Below are positions 52,958 through 62,057 of a stretch of 64,000 nucleotides of DNA, one piece after another. A model generated the notes under the pieces. That model saw only the letters and a program-made list of their open reading frames with translations, was not told the DNA's origin and searched no databases. Both the position numbers and the translations under genes were made by a program. The DNA is from Chrysophaeum taylorii (taxonomy: Eukaryota; Sar; Pelagophyceae; Pelagomonadales; Pelagomonadaceae): NCBI GenBank assembly GCA_029834535.1, contig JAQMWT010000013.1, forward strand, positions 1 to 64,000, written 5' to 3'. Each line of letters begins with the position of its first letter. Position 1 is the stretch's first letter.

Positions 52958-53209
52958 ATCCTTTCGCGATTTTATGTCTGAGCCAATGTAATAACACAAA
53001 GGGTTCGGTTTTTTGTTGTTGTTGTTGTTGTTGTTGTTCAGAGATTCATTACGAGCCGTTTTGAATTCCGGTGGAAAATCCTCGTGGTTCAAACACAATA
53101 GAGAGTGGCCACGCCGTCGCCCCCGATAAAAACCCGCAACCCCATCCCTGGTGATTCTGGCGGAGTTAATTTAATTCGAACGAAAAGCGTGTTCGGCGGG
53201 CGTGGCGCA
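52958..53209. promoter_or_regulatory. Divergent promoter region (IQ protein / HNH nuclease)
   Basis: 252 bp between two start codons on opposite strands. A (GTT)n tract (about 53013-53038) sits on the IQ-protein side. Both upstream frames are partly open but lack ATG. Confidence 0.45.
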
Positions 53210-54055
53210 ATGCTCATCAGTATTATCGAGTGGTTGGCCGTGATGCCGCGGGCGTCCGGGTTCGCGCCAGTAGTGCCCTCGGTCGTTGCCAAAGCACCGG
53301 TGCGGCCGTTTGCCTGTCGCCTCGACGCCGGGAATTTGAGCGAGGCGATCCACAAATATAGCTTGGAGGGGTCGTCGCGCGCCGTCCGAGAGGCGGACAT
53401 GGCCCACGGCAAGCCGCGCACCGCGTCGAACGACCAACTTCTCGAGCAGTCGCCCGCGCTCGTCCTCAACTCTGACTATCAACCTCTTTCGTACATGCCC
53501 CTCTCGGTGTGGTCGTGGCAGGACGCGGTCAAGGCGGTGTTCATGGGCCGCGTCGTCGTGGTTGCCGAATATTCGGAATGTGTGGTTCGCTCTGCGAATT
53601 TTGTGATGCGAGTCCCGTCGGTCATCGCTCTCAGAACATACCAGAAGCGAGCGACCAAAGTGCCGCACTTTACGCGGCGGAACGTCTATATTCGGGACCA
53701 GTTCGCGTGCCAGTACTGCCACCGCCAGTACCGGCCGAGCGTCCTGACGTACGACCACGTCCTCCCCCGAAGCCGCGGGGGAGCGACGAGCTGGGACAAC
53801 GTCGTGACGGCCTGCACGGTGTGCAACAACCGCAAGGGCAGCTTGCTCCTTTCGGACTTTCAGAAGAAGCACGAACACCTTAAACTTAAGAAGCAGCCCT
53901 ACGCGCCCTCGCAGGCGGAGCTCGTAAACAAAGCCCGCCGCCTCCCGATCTATCGCAACTACCACGAGACATGGGGCGCCTACGTGGGGACGCCCGACTC
54001 GAAAAAATCGTTCGTCACTGACCGCGCGCGCCCTAATAACGAAAACCAACGCTGA
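53210..54055 (+). CDS. HNH endonuclease, bacterial COG1403 type (281 aa)
   Basis: Start at ATG 53210 (MLISIIEWLAVMPRASGFAP). The middle reads LVLNSDYQPLSYMPLSVWSW and QDAVKAVFMGRVVVVAEY, the N-terminal half common in bacterial and cyanobacterial HNH proteins of this group; then TRRNVYIRDQFACQYCHRQY and TYDHVLPRSRGG with TACTVCNNRKGS. The HNH fold is complete: CxxC zinc pair (residues about 167-170), His of DHVLPRSRGG, Asn of WDN, and CxxCN. These enzymes cut DNA with a His-Me finger site and one metal ion. The leader before the domain, with a hydrophobic start and Ala/Pro-rich segment, may be an organelle presequence. Plastid or horizontal origin is plausible. It is convergent with the gene at 54219. 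Confidence 0.85.
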   Translation: MLISIIEWLAVMPRASGFAPVVPSVVAKAPVRPFACRLDAGNLSEAIHKYSLEGSSRAVREADMAHGKPRTASNDQLLEQSPALVLNSDYQPLSYMPLSVWSWQDAVKAVFMGRVVVVAEYSECVVRSANFVMRVPSVIALRTYQKRATKVPHFTRRNVYIRDQFACQYCHRQYRPSVLTYDHVLPRSRGGATSWDNVVTACTVCNNRKGSLLLSDFQKKHEHLKLKKQPYAPSQAELVNKARRLPIYRNYHETWGAYVGTPDSKKSFVTDRARPNNENQR

Positions 54056-54218
54056 TGATGGATGGCATACATTAATTATTATGTCTGTCCCCGAATTTTA
54101 AAAACCACCCCATTCTTCTTTGATTCTGTTGTGAATTCCCCGCGCGACCGAGCAAAAAAATTGTCGCCGCCTCGTCATAATATCTATACTCCCTTCCCTC
54201 GTCGCGTGGAATTAAAAT

Positions 54219-55439
54219 TTAGAGCGCGCACGCCCCCCCGCGGCCGAGCAAGAGGCGGGGGTCGACAAAGGCGAGAAGGTCCCGAAGGGGGATGTGGACG
54301 TAGGCGGCCTCGCAGTCGTTGACGCCATAGGTAATGAGTAGCGTGGCGTTGGGGAGCACGAGGAAGCCGCTGACGAACTGGATAATCTCGCAGCACCCTC
54401 GAAGACTCGCGTTGCTTAGGGCACGAAAGCAAAAGGGTGGACTCGCGGCGACGTGAGCGTAGGGCGGGCTCGCGTCGAAAATCAAAAAATGATGGACATA
54501 CGTGTTTCCCCACTTTGTCGTGCCCTCGGGCATTTTGTCGAGGTGGTAGTGCCCTACGGCGAGCATTAGTCCCGGGCACCACGGGTCGAGGGACGCGGGG
54601 GTTCCCCCGTTGTGAAGGGGAGCGAGCACCCTGTCCTTCGCGGTCGATAAGACCCTCCTCCTCGGAGGATCCTGCGGTGGAGAAATGTCTCGAGGGTGCT
54701 GCGGAGGGATGCCCCTTCGGACGTCGACGCGCGTCTCGCCGAGCCAGCGGACGAGACGAAAGGGACGGTCGACGCCGGCCCACAGCACTCCGAGATTACG
54801 GGCGTGCGGCACCACGGAAGGTCCACGAATATCGGCGTGGTGCACGGGTATCGTGGTCCCAATCACGAATCCGCGATCAACGGACAGAATTATCCAGAAT
54901 AATTCGAATTGATCTCGGTAGTCGGGCGCGACGTACCTCATACCGGACGCTAATATCTTTCCGTCCACGACCATCTCGAGCCTCACGTCTTCGCGCTCGC
55001 AGTCCCAGGCCTCGCCCCGTCTTTCGGCCGCGACAACCTTCTGCAGTATTCGAAAATTTGCGTCGAGGACGGCCAGCGTCGTTTGAACGAAGCGGTGGTG
55101 CCGCGTCGCCGGGACTCCCGTCGCGAGCAAGTCAAAACACATTGCATTGCTGTGTCTGAACGACGCGATGAACCTCGGGGTTCTCCGCAACATCAGCCCC
55201 TCCTTGATGTGCGAGGGGGCCTCCGCGACGCTCGGATTGAACCGCGCAAACGACCACCGCTGGCCGTCGACGGATCGATCCCCGTGCGCCGCACCGAACA
55301 CGGTGCTCGGCTGCGTCCGCACCAGCGACACGCCGTACTGTGTGGGCTCGAACACTCCGTTCTCGACGTATTCGCGCAATCCATTCGTCTGCTGGACCAC
55401 CAAAAGCTGCTGCTCGAACAACAACGACAACAACAACAT
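54219..55439 (-). CDS. Beta-propeller, GH130/GH43-like carbohydrate enzyme homologue (406 aa)
   Basis: Start at ATG 55439 (MLLLSLLFEQQLLVVQQTNG), with a short hydrophobic leader. Visible blocks are FARFNPSVAEAPSHIKEGLM, RHHRFVQTTLAVLDANFRIL, HYHLDKMPEGTTKWGNTYVH, and near the C-terminus EIIQFVSGFLVLPNATLLIT followed by YGVNDCEAAYVHIPLRDLL. The last block (FxSGL...LxxxYGxND) is typical of five-bladed propeller mannoside phosphorylase and related proteins, in which the Asp of GxxD closes the active site. I base the assignment on this block and overall length (about 400 aa). Substrate unknown; a glycosyltransferase-like role is the alternative. The frame is open upstream to 55553 without an ATG. 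Confidence 0.5.
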   Translation of the reverse strand: MLLLSLLFEQQLLVVQQTNGLREYVENGVFEPTQYGVSLVRTQPSTVFGAAHGDRSVDGQRWSFARFNPSVAEAPSHIKEGLMLRRTPRFIASFRHSNAMCFDLLATGVPATRHHRFVQTTLAVLDANFRILQKVVAAERRGEAWDCEREDVRLEMVVDGKILASGMRYVAPDYRDQFELFWIILSVDRGFVIGTTIPVHHADIRGPSVVPHARNLGVLWAGVDRPFRLVRWLGETRVDVRRGIPPQHPRDISPPQDPPRRRVLSTAKDRVLAPLHNGGTPASLDPWCPGLMLAVGHYHLDKMPEGTTKWGNTYVHHFLIFDASPPYAHVAASPPFCFRALSNASLRGCCEIIQFVSGFLVLPNATLLITYGVNDCEAAYVHIPLRDLLAFVDPRLLLGRGGACAL

Positions 55440-55576
55440 TCTTCTTGCTTGCCACAAGCAAGAAACGAAAGAAACCCCAGCAAGGGGTTTACATAATATT
55501 ATTATTACTTCCAGAGAGGAGAGGAGAGGAGAGGGAGGGCACACCACCAGCAAGTTGTTATATTATTACCGCAACT

Positions 55577-56014
55577 CTAGAAGATGTCGTTCGAGGGCAC
55601 GGTGGCCCCGACGTCGGCGAGGGTGTCTCGGAGCTTGGAGAGGCTCGCGCCCGAGAAACGCGCGACTTCGGCGCCCTCCTTCAGGAAGACGAAGGTTGGG
55701 AGAGCCGAGACATCGTACTCAGCCGAGGCTTCGGGCACCTCGTCGACGTCGACTTTGACAAATCCCACCTCGGGCATCTGTTGCGCGAGACTCGCAAAGG
55801 CCGGACCGATCATCTTGCACGGCCCGCACCAAGTCGCCGAGAAGTCGATCACCACGATCTTGTCGGCCTTGATGGCGGCGTGGAATGCTTCGAGATCAGA
55901 CGGCTGTTCGACGTCGCCGCCGCGCACACGCAGCGCTTCTCTCCTCTGGGTGGGCCGGCTTCGCAACGCCGCACCGACCACAGCAACCAACAACAACCTT
56001 CCCAACATAGCCAT
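55577..56014 (-). CDS. Thioredoxin with N-terminal presequence (145 aa)
   Basis: The core (about residues 40-140) is a complete thioredoxin: DKIVVIDFSATWCGPCKMIG with the WCGPC redox pair, VGFVKVDVDEVPEASAEYDV, the cis-Pro in SALPTFVFLKEG and the ending ASLSKLRDTL. It reduces protein disulphides using electrons from thioredoxin reductase or ferredoxin. The leader MAMLGRLLLVAVVGAALRSR is hydrophobic, then RREALRVRGG; the same RREAL word follows the leader in the 47053 protein. It suggests import into the secretory route or plastid, not the cytosol. ATG 56014 (or 56008) is chosen; upstream codons are Lys-rich without ATG. It shares a 124-bp promoter region with the PRMT gene. Confidence 0.88.
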   Translation of the reverse strand: MAMLGRLLLVAVVGAALRSRPTQRREALRVRGGDVEQPSDLEAFHAAIKADKIVVIDFSATWCGPCKMIGPAFASLAQQMPEVGFVKVDVDEVPEASAEYDVSALPTFVFLKEGAEVARFSGASLSKLRDTLADVGATVPSNDIF

Positions 56015-56138
56015 AGAAGTTTTCGGAACGATCGGTCGTGTCAGGGGTAAGCAAGCAAGCAAGCAGTAGTAAGCCACCCCTTTTTTTTTTTTTTTCTTCG
56101 CGCCCACTATTAATTAATAAATAACCCTCCTTCTGGAG
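56015..56138. promoter_or_regulatory. Short bidirectional promoter region (Trx / PRMT9-like)
   Basis: 124 bp separate the divergent start codons. It has a T run (56081-56095) and an AT-rich ttaattaataaataa near the PRMT start. Both core promoters must fit here. Confidence 0.5.
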
Positions 56139-58430
56139 ATGGCGGACGTGGAGGGGTCCGTCGCCGAGATGGTGATTCGTGGCGTAGAGGCGGTGCGGGC
56201 GCGTCGCGGGGAGGAGGGCGTGCGGCTCCTGGAGGCGGCGTTGGTCGCCGCACCCCAGCTTCGACCGTCGTTCGCGCAGGAGTACGCGCGAGCCATAGAG
56301 GCGTGGGCTTTAGATGCGGAGTGGGATGTGGGGGTGTCGAGGTGGCTGCGCGGCACGACATTTTGGCCCGAGAACGGGTATGTGCTGTTGAGCTTGGGGA
56401 GGGGGGCCTCGTCGGCGGGTCACGACGTGGAGGCGCGCGCGGCGTTCTTCGCGGCCGCGACGAGGCTGGGAGGCGACGAAACGGCCGCGGCCCTCGCGAT
56501 CGAGTGCGCGGGCCGCGCGACGGCGCGGCTCGTCGAAGCGTGGCACTGGCGCATGGTCAACGACTTGGACCGGAACATTGCGTTTATCGCGGCACTCGAA
56601 TCCGTCGCGACTCGCAAGACGGTCGTCGACGTCGGGACGGGCGCGGGTCTGCTGGCGCTCGCAGCGCTTCGCGCGGGCGCATCGCGCGTCGTCGCGTGCG
56701 AGCGCTCGCGGGCATTGGCCGACGTCGCGCGCCGGTCGCTCGGCTCGACGACCGTAGAGGTCTTCGAAGGCGATTCGTCGACGCTCGAAGGATCGTTCGA
56801 CGTCGCCGTCGCCGAAGTCTTCGACGCCGCGCTGTTCGGCGAGGGCGCCCTACGCACGTTGCGGGACGCGGCGCGCCTCGCCACCCGCGTCATCCCGGCC
56901 AAAGTGACCTTGTGCGCGGCCGCCGCGCACGCCCCAAAGCTCAAAAAGCGTTTCGTCGCGCGAGCCGGTCGCGCGGCCGAGCCGTACGACGTCGCGTGCG
57001 CCGACGACGTCGTCGCGTGGGTCTCGAACGTGGCACGCTGGGAGGACGTCGTCGCCACGGGGGGCGGGAATTTCGGCCACCGACAGGTCGCTCGCCTCGA
57101 CTGTCGCTCGCCCGACGTGTTGGTCGCGTGGTTCGAGCTCGACCTTCTCGGCGACGGCGCGATCGTGCTCTCGACGGCGCCAAACGCGTTCGCGAGTCGC
57201 GACCACTACCGGGGGACCTCGTGGCAACAGGCAGTGTTCGAGGCGCGAGGGGACGTAGTAACCTCGATCTCGGCGCGCCTCGTCGACGGGGACGACGTCC
57301 TCGCTCTCGACCTCGTCCCTGTTCGCGACGATCTCCGTCCTTCTCGCGGCCTTCTGACCCTGGCCGAGACGGAGCGCGCCAACGACGCGCGCTGGCGCGA
57401 GGCGTACCGCGACGCGGTGTGTGGGCACGTCCTCGAGGTCGGGTTCGGCTGCGAAGCCGCTAGTCCGCTGCGCGGCCTCTCGAGCGCTACGGTGACGCGT
57501 TGCGGTTCGGGCGTCGACGCGGACGACGCCGTCGGACCCGGCGCCGACCTCGCCGCGCTCTGCTGCTGCGAGGAACCCCCCAAATGCCGCCGCTTTGAGG
57601 GTCTCGTCCACAGTTTCATCGACCCCAGTGGCCACGTCCGCGCCGGCGCGCTCGCCGACGTCGACCTCGCGCGAGAGCATCTCCTCCTCGGGGATACTCC
57701 GTCGTTCAAGCTCGCCCCGGCCTCGGCGACCGCGTGGGGAATCGCCGTTCAGGCGCCCGCCCTCGCTGCGACGCACTACGTCAACCGGCATGCCACCGTG
57801 GGCTTGGACATGACAGCCCTCGACGACTACGCGACGCCGCACGCCCGCGACATCGAGATTCTTGGTCTAAACGGAGACGAGCTTCGCGCGCGTCCGGCGA
57901 TCCAAGCCGTTCTGACCGAACCAGTGCGTCTCGTTCGTATCGACATGCAGCAGCAGCAGCAGCAGCAGCAGCATCCCGTCGTCGAGAAAGAGGCGGACGA
58001 TCACGCGTGGCTCTTTCGGCCTCGACGAGGCCCTATCGAGGAACGCGCCGCGATGCCCGCGACGTCGCAGACCCGCGCTCGTCGCGCTGGCGTAGCACAC
58101 GCCATTCTCTTCTGGTGGCACCTCGACTTCGACCCCTTCGACACCACCACGAAACAAGGAGGTCGTCGTCGTCGTCGTCTCTCGACCGTGCCGACACTCG
58201 ATGAGCTTTTTCAAAGGGACGGTGGTGATGCTGCAGACTCGGCCAAGGGAGGGTCAGCGCACTGGCGTGCAGCCGCGTTCATCCTCAACCGCGGCGCCGG
58301 GATAGCGCTCGCATGCGGCGACCAACTTGCGCTGCGCACCGCGCTTCGCCACTCCCACGTCCACGTCGACTCGATCGCTGTGACGCGAGCAAAGTCGTCG
58401 TCGTCCGCACGGTCGACGTCGTCGCATTGA
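56139..58430 (+). CDS. Protein arginine methyltransferase, PRMT9-like (763 aa)
   Basis: ATG at 56139. The N-terminal 110 residues are helical and TPR-like (GVRLLEAALVAAPQLRPSFA, DVEARAAFFAAATRLGGDE), as in PRMT9. The catalytic half follows: MVNDLDRNIAFIAALE, SAM motif I VVDVGTGAGLLALAALRAG (about 164-182), the acidic end of the next strand (ACERSRAL), VFEGDSSTLEG, and AEVFDAALFGEGALRTLRDA (about 226-245), the counterpart of the E..D..LFGEG segment of PRMT7/9. The C-terminal half has a Gln8 run, then AGVAHAILFWWHLDFDP, as in the second pseudo-methyltransferase domain of PRMT9. Substrates are unknown; human PRMT9 makes symmetric dimethylarginine on SF3B2. Confidence 0.8.
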   Translation: MADVEGSVAEMVIRGVEAVRARRGEEGVRLLEAALVAAPQLRPSFAQEYARAIEAWALDAEWDVGVSRWLRGTTFWPENGYVLLSLGRGASSAGHDVEARAAFFAAATRLGGDETAAALAIECAGRATARLVEAWHWRMVNDLDRNIAFIAALESVATRKTVVDVGTGAGLLALAALRAGASRVVACERSRALADVARRSLGSTTVEVFEGDSSTLEGSFDVAVAEVFDAALFGEGALRTLRDAARLATRVIPAKVTLCAAAAHAPKLKKRFVARAGRAAEPYDVACADDVVAWVSNVARWEDVVATGGGNFGHRQVARLDCRSPDVLVAWFELDLLGDGAIVLSTAPNAFASRDHYRGTSWQQAVFEARGDVVTSISARLVDGDDVLALDLVPVRDDLRPSRGLLTLAETERANDARWREAYRDAVCGHVLEVGFGCEAASPLRGLSSATVTRCGSGVDADDAVGPGADLAALCCCEEPPKCRRFEGLVHSFIDPSGHVRAGALADVDLAREHLLLGDTPSFKLAPASATAWGIAVQAPALAATHYVNRHATVGLDMTALDDYATPHARDIEILGLNGDELRARPAIQAVLTEPVRLVRIDMQQQQQQQQHPVVEKEADDHAWLFRPRRGPIEERAAMPATSQTRARRAGVAHAILFWWHLDFDPFDTTTKQGGRRRRRLSTVPTLDELFQRDGGDAADSAKGGSAHWRAAAFILNRGAGIALACGDQLALRTALRHSHVHVDSIAVTRAKSSSSARSTSSH
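57948..57971. repeat. (CAG)n tract in the PRMT gene
   Basis: Eight CAG codons encoding Gln between the two catalytic-like halves. Confidence 0.9.
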
Positions 58431-58603
58431 CCACAATAACAATCCGTTTAACCGTCATATCCTAGACGGTGCTGTCTTGTTGTCGGAAAAGCGCACGGAT
58501 GTGGTACCGACGGTGCGGGTGTCGCCTGCCGCGCTCCGACCAGTGTAAGTAAGCAAGCAAGCAAGTGAGTAATCTCGGTTAAACAAGAATCAATAAATCA
58601 CGG

Positions 58604-61600
58604 ATGAGGCCGGTTGACGGGGATGATCCGGCGGTGCTGGGGCACCAGATGACGCTCCAACACCACGAGCCTCCGCCGACGAACGAGGCGACGCTGATGG
58701 AGCAGAAGTTAGTGCGGCTGCAGTCTCAGACTCAGCGGATGAGCGTCGAACTCAAATTGTCAAAGGAGGAGCATGCAAAAATGATCGACAAGGTCGGGGA
58801 GCAGAGCGACCGGGAACGCGCGTTGCGCGGCGAGATCGAGGCGCTCCACGGCCACCTCAGAGACTCGCGGGCGCGCATGGCCGAGGCGAAGCGAAGGACA
58901 AGTCGCGAGGTGCACGATCTCAAGATGGAGAAAAAGGATCGGGCGTCGAAGCTTGCGGTTGCCGAGAGCGTCGCGAAGCGCCACGAGATGTTGTATTTGG
59001 CCGCGAAGCGCGAGCTCGCGCGCGTCGAGATGGAGCGCGCCGCGCGCGCGGCGGCCAAAGACGCGAACCACGTTAAGGACCTGCACGCGGCTGGCGACCG
59101 GGCAGCCGCAGCCGAGGCGGCGGCGACCGCGGCGACCGCGCTCTTTCGACTTGTTGTCGGCAGGCCGTGCGAGGCCCAGCAATACATCTCGGGGACAAGT
59201 CTACGCGACGAGATTTTCGCGACGCGTTGCGAGCTCGACGCGTCGCGCGTCGAGAAGGAGAGATTTGTCAGCCAGGTGGCAGAGCTCACCGTCGCCGTCG
59301 CCCAGCGCGTCGGTGAGCGCGACGCGGCGGTGTGCGCGGCACAGATCGCCAACCGCGACCTCGAGCAGACGCGAGCCGACCTGCGCTCGTGCAAGGCGCT
59401 CGTTCGTCGCCGCAGCGAGGAGTCGGGGCATCGGCTCCACGACGTCGCGACGTTAACGCTCGAGCGCGACGCGGCCCGCGCCGCGTTGGAGCAAGCGAAA
59501 TCCAAACTTTCGACCGAGACCGAGGCCCGAGCGAAAATTGAACACCAATTCGCCTTGAAGTGTGAAGAGTGCGGCGCGAAGAACGCGGCGATCGCCGCCC
59601 TCGACCAGGCGCGACGGGACGCCGAGGGACAGTGTGACGCCGCGCGGCGGCGGGCCGCTAAAGCCGACATCAAGCTCATCAAAGAACAGCAGCATATGTA
59701 CGAGATTGCCGAGAGCAAGGCGGCGACAGCCCTCGAAGCGATCGTGCGAGAGAAGCACGAGATGACTCGGCAGCTCGCCGAAAAAGATCGCGCGCGACAT
59801 CGCGCAGACGAAGTCGTGCGTCTCCTGACGGAAAGATGCGTTTTCCTCGTCAGCGAGCTCCGATCCGCGGCGAGAGCCGAAGCAGCGTGGCGCGAAGAGC
59901 GCGCGTTGCTGCGCGCGGCGGTTAAAGATGCGCACCGCGAGCTCGACGAGCGCGGCCTCGAAGCCCCGGCGAAGCCCGCTCGTGCTGCGGAAGACGCCGC
60001 GCTCGAAGACAGCAGCTGGGCCGCGGCAGAGCAGGCGGCCGTTGACGCGCTACGGCGCGCCACTTCTGAGCGCACGCGATTACGCCTCGCTGGGACGACA
60101 TCAGACGAAACCAAATCGATGAACAACCATCGGTCGTCTCCTTGGTTCGCGATCGCGAAGCGAAGCGATGATCGTAACGCGGCGCCAAACGGACGGCTAT
60201 CGTGGGAAGTGCGGGCCGCCGATACGAGCGATAGTGCGAGCGTTTCTTTAATTGCTCGCCTTGATCTCTCTGGCTTTCTTGTTCGCATTTCGGATCTCGC
60301 GGGCCAGCTCGTAGCGTCAAACCATGCGACGAATCGTGAGTTTGTTTGCGAGAGTCTCGAGATGACTCTCGTCGAGAAGCTGGCCGAACTCGCGTCGGAG
60401 ATCAGAAGTGTTGAGGCCGCGAGTGCGAGCGAGTGCGCGAGCATGCGTGCCGACCTCGTCGCGGTCTCCGCTGAGCTTGGAAGGGTACAAGAGCTAACAA
60501 CTTCCCAGCAGCAGGAAAAAGCCGGCGCCAACGTTTCGTTCGAAGCGCTGGCCAAGACGGAGGTCGTTAAGCGGTACGCGCGGGAAACGAGCGCACGAGC
60601 GATCGAATTATCTGCTAGGTGCGACAAACGAACGCCTCTACGCTTGGATCTGAGTGGATTGCGATTGGACGATGAGGCTTGCGTCGGTGCGGCGCGCGCG
60701 ATTCTCAATCCAGAGATGGCTGCCGCGGCAGACGCCTGGTGCGGTGCCGTGACCGGCGCGGCGGAGTTCCACGCGACAGTCGAGAGACCAGCGGTAGTCG
60801 ATGCCTACGACAAAGACCAGAGCAGCGCGGTGAAGAGCCTACGGACCGCGGCCTGCGCGCCTCGCTTGAGGCCCCTCTCGCTGCTCGCCAGATTGATTTT
60901 GCGCGACAACGCGATCGGCGACGTCGGCGCGACCTGCGTCGCGCGAACCGTCGTGCTCGCGGCACCCGCGTTGGTGTTTTTGGATTTGTCGCACAACAAG
61001 GTATCGTCTCACGGCTACGCCGCGCTCGAACAGGGCGCCAGATCTAATCGCACAATCGTACACGTCGCTGTCACCGAGGAGGAACAAGCGAATAATCAAA
61101 ACAACGGGAAACAACAACGCAAGGGCGTCTTCGTGGTCGGATGGCGCCAAAGCGTCCAAGGCGGATGTTGGGATGCAGAGGCTGCGTTGCGTCTCGCCGA
61201 AGATGAGACCAAGGGGAATTTATATCCCCTTGATGCGACCGGCGCAGCTGCAGACTCGTCGTCGTCGTCGTCGTCGTCGTCGCCGCTGGTGGTGGACATA
61301 CGACAGCAGAACGCGACGCGCCCGCATCTCGGCGTTTCGTTGTCGGCGCTGATGGCGATCGCGGAGACGGCGCCCTTAGCACGCGTGTCGGTCCCCCGCG
61401 AGACCGAAAAAGCCAGAGCCAGAGTAACGGCGTCGTGTGCCTCGACACAACTGCGTTGTTGTCATCATCATCATCATCATCATCATCAGAATAATCGCGC
61501 GGAACAGCTTAAGAAGGACGCGAAGAAGTCACCCCCCCCGGCGAAGCGGCCGAGCAGTGCACCTGCAAAGTCCTTCAAGCAAAAGCTCCAGCAGCAGCGC

Positions 61601-62041
61601 CCCGTCAACCAGGCGCCGCCGACGGACGCGGGAGAGCGATACGAGCTCGCGTACGATCAGCAGTACGCGTTCCTTCGTCGACAGCGGGCCAAGACGAGCC
61701 GGACGAGAAAGCGACCGTCGAGCGCGAGGGCGTGCACGGAAGGAGGGTTTCATTGGGGCAGTGGCATGGTCTCCAGTCGTAGCGCGATTGGTCTGCACGG
61801 GCGCGCAGCGGACCTCGCGCATCATCGCAGCAAGGAGCTTGTGCTGACGTCGTCGGCACAGTCGCTCCACACTGTGATGTCGCCGCACCACGCAGCGGCC
61901 CAGTCCGGGACTGTTATTAGGTGCAGCTCCGTGCCGGGGCAGCGAGTCGTCCACCAGCCGTACCGTGTGCATAGTCCGACCCCCTGGTACTCCGCCGCCG
62001 AACCGGGTTGTACTGCCACTGGTGGTGTCAATAAACACTAA
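58604..62041 (+). CDS. Coiled-coil / LRR protein with basic RPSSA tail (1145 aa)
   Basis: ATG at 58604. Residues about 15-480 are a long, charged coiled coil (QKLVRLQSQTQRMSVELKLS ... ELDASRVEKERFVSQVAELT). A leucine-rich-repeat segment of the RNI kind lies at about 680-820 (RLDLSGLRLDDEACVGAARA; LLARLILRDNAIGDVGATCV; FLDLSHNKVSSHGYAALEQG). It is followed by Ser-rich and His8 tracts and a C-terminal basic region with two RPSSA(P/R) motifs (KRPSSAPAK, KRPSSARAC), common in ciliary and microtubule-linked proteins. No enzyme domain. It may be an axonemal or basal-body scaffold; this is inference. Its stop is 16 bp before the start of the next gene. Confidence 0.8.
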   Translation: MRPVDGDDPAVLGHQMTLQHHEPPPTNEATLMEQKLVRLQSQTQRMSVELKLSKEEHAKMIDKVGEQSDRERALRGEIEALHGHLRDSRARMAEAKRRTSREVHDLKMEKKDRASKLAVAESVAKRHEMLYLAAKRELARVEMERAARAAAKDANHVKDLHAAGDRAAAAEAAATAATALFRLVVGRPCEAQQYISGTSLRDEIFATRCELDASRVEKERFVSQVAELTVAVAQRVGERDAAVCAAQIANRDLEQTRADLRSCKALVRRRSEESGHRLHDVATLTLERDAARAALEQAKSKLSTETEARAKIEHQFALKCEECGAKNAAIAALDQARRDAEGQCDAARRRAAKADIKLIKEQQHMYEIAESKAATALEAIVREKHEMTRQLAEKDRARHRADEVVRLLTERCVFLVSELRSAARAEAAWREERALLRAAVKDAHRELDERGLEAPAKPARAAEDAALEDSSWAAAEQAAVDALRRATSERTRLRLAGTTSDETKSMNNHRSSPWFAIAKRSDDRNAAPNGRLSWEVRAADTSDSASVSLIARLDLSGFLVRISDLAGQLVASNHATNREFVCESLEMTLVEKLAELASEIRSVEAASASECASMRADLVAVSAELGRVQELTTSQQQEKAGANVSFEALAKTEVVKRYARETSARAIELSARCDKRTPLRLDLSGLRLDDEACVGAARAILNPEMAAAADAWCGAVTGAAEFHATVERPAVVDAYDKDQSSAVKSLRTAACAPRLRPLSLLARLILRDNAIGDVGATCVARTVVLAAPALVFLDLSHNKVSSHGYAALEQGARSNRTIVHVAVTEEEQANNQNNGKQQRKGVFVVGWRQSVQGGCWDAEAALRLAEDETKGNLYPLDATGAAADSSSSSSSSSPLVVDIRQQNATRPHLGVSLSALMAIAETAPLARVSVPRETEKARARVTASCASTQLRCCHHHHHHHHQNNRAEQLKKDAKKSPPPAKRPSSAPAKSFKQKLQQQRPVNQAPPTDAGERYELAYDQQYAFLRRQRAKTSRTRKRPSSARACTEGGFHWGSGMVSSRSAIGLHGRAADLAHHRSKELVLTSSAQSLHTVMSPHHAAAQSGTVIRCSSVPGQRVVHQPYRVHSPTPWYSAAEPGCTATGGVNKH

Positions 62042-62057
62042 ACCCCTAAACGACGAA

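Noticed and set aside
58732-60708. Minus-strand 658-codon frame over the coiled-coil gene
   Set aside because: It is a Ser/Arg/Ala-rich mirror of the plus-strand coiled coil; no motif.
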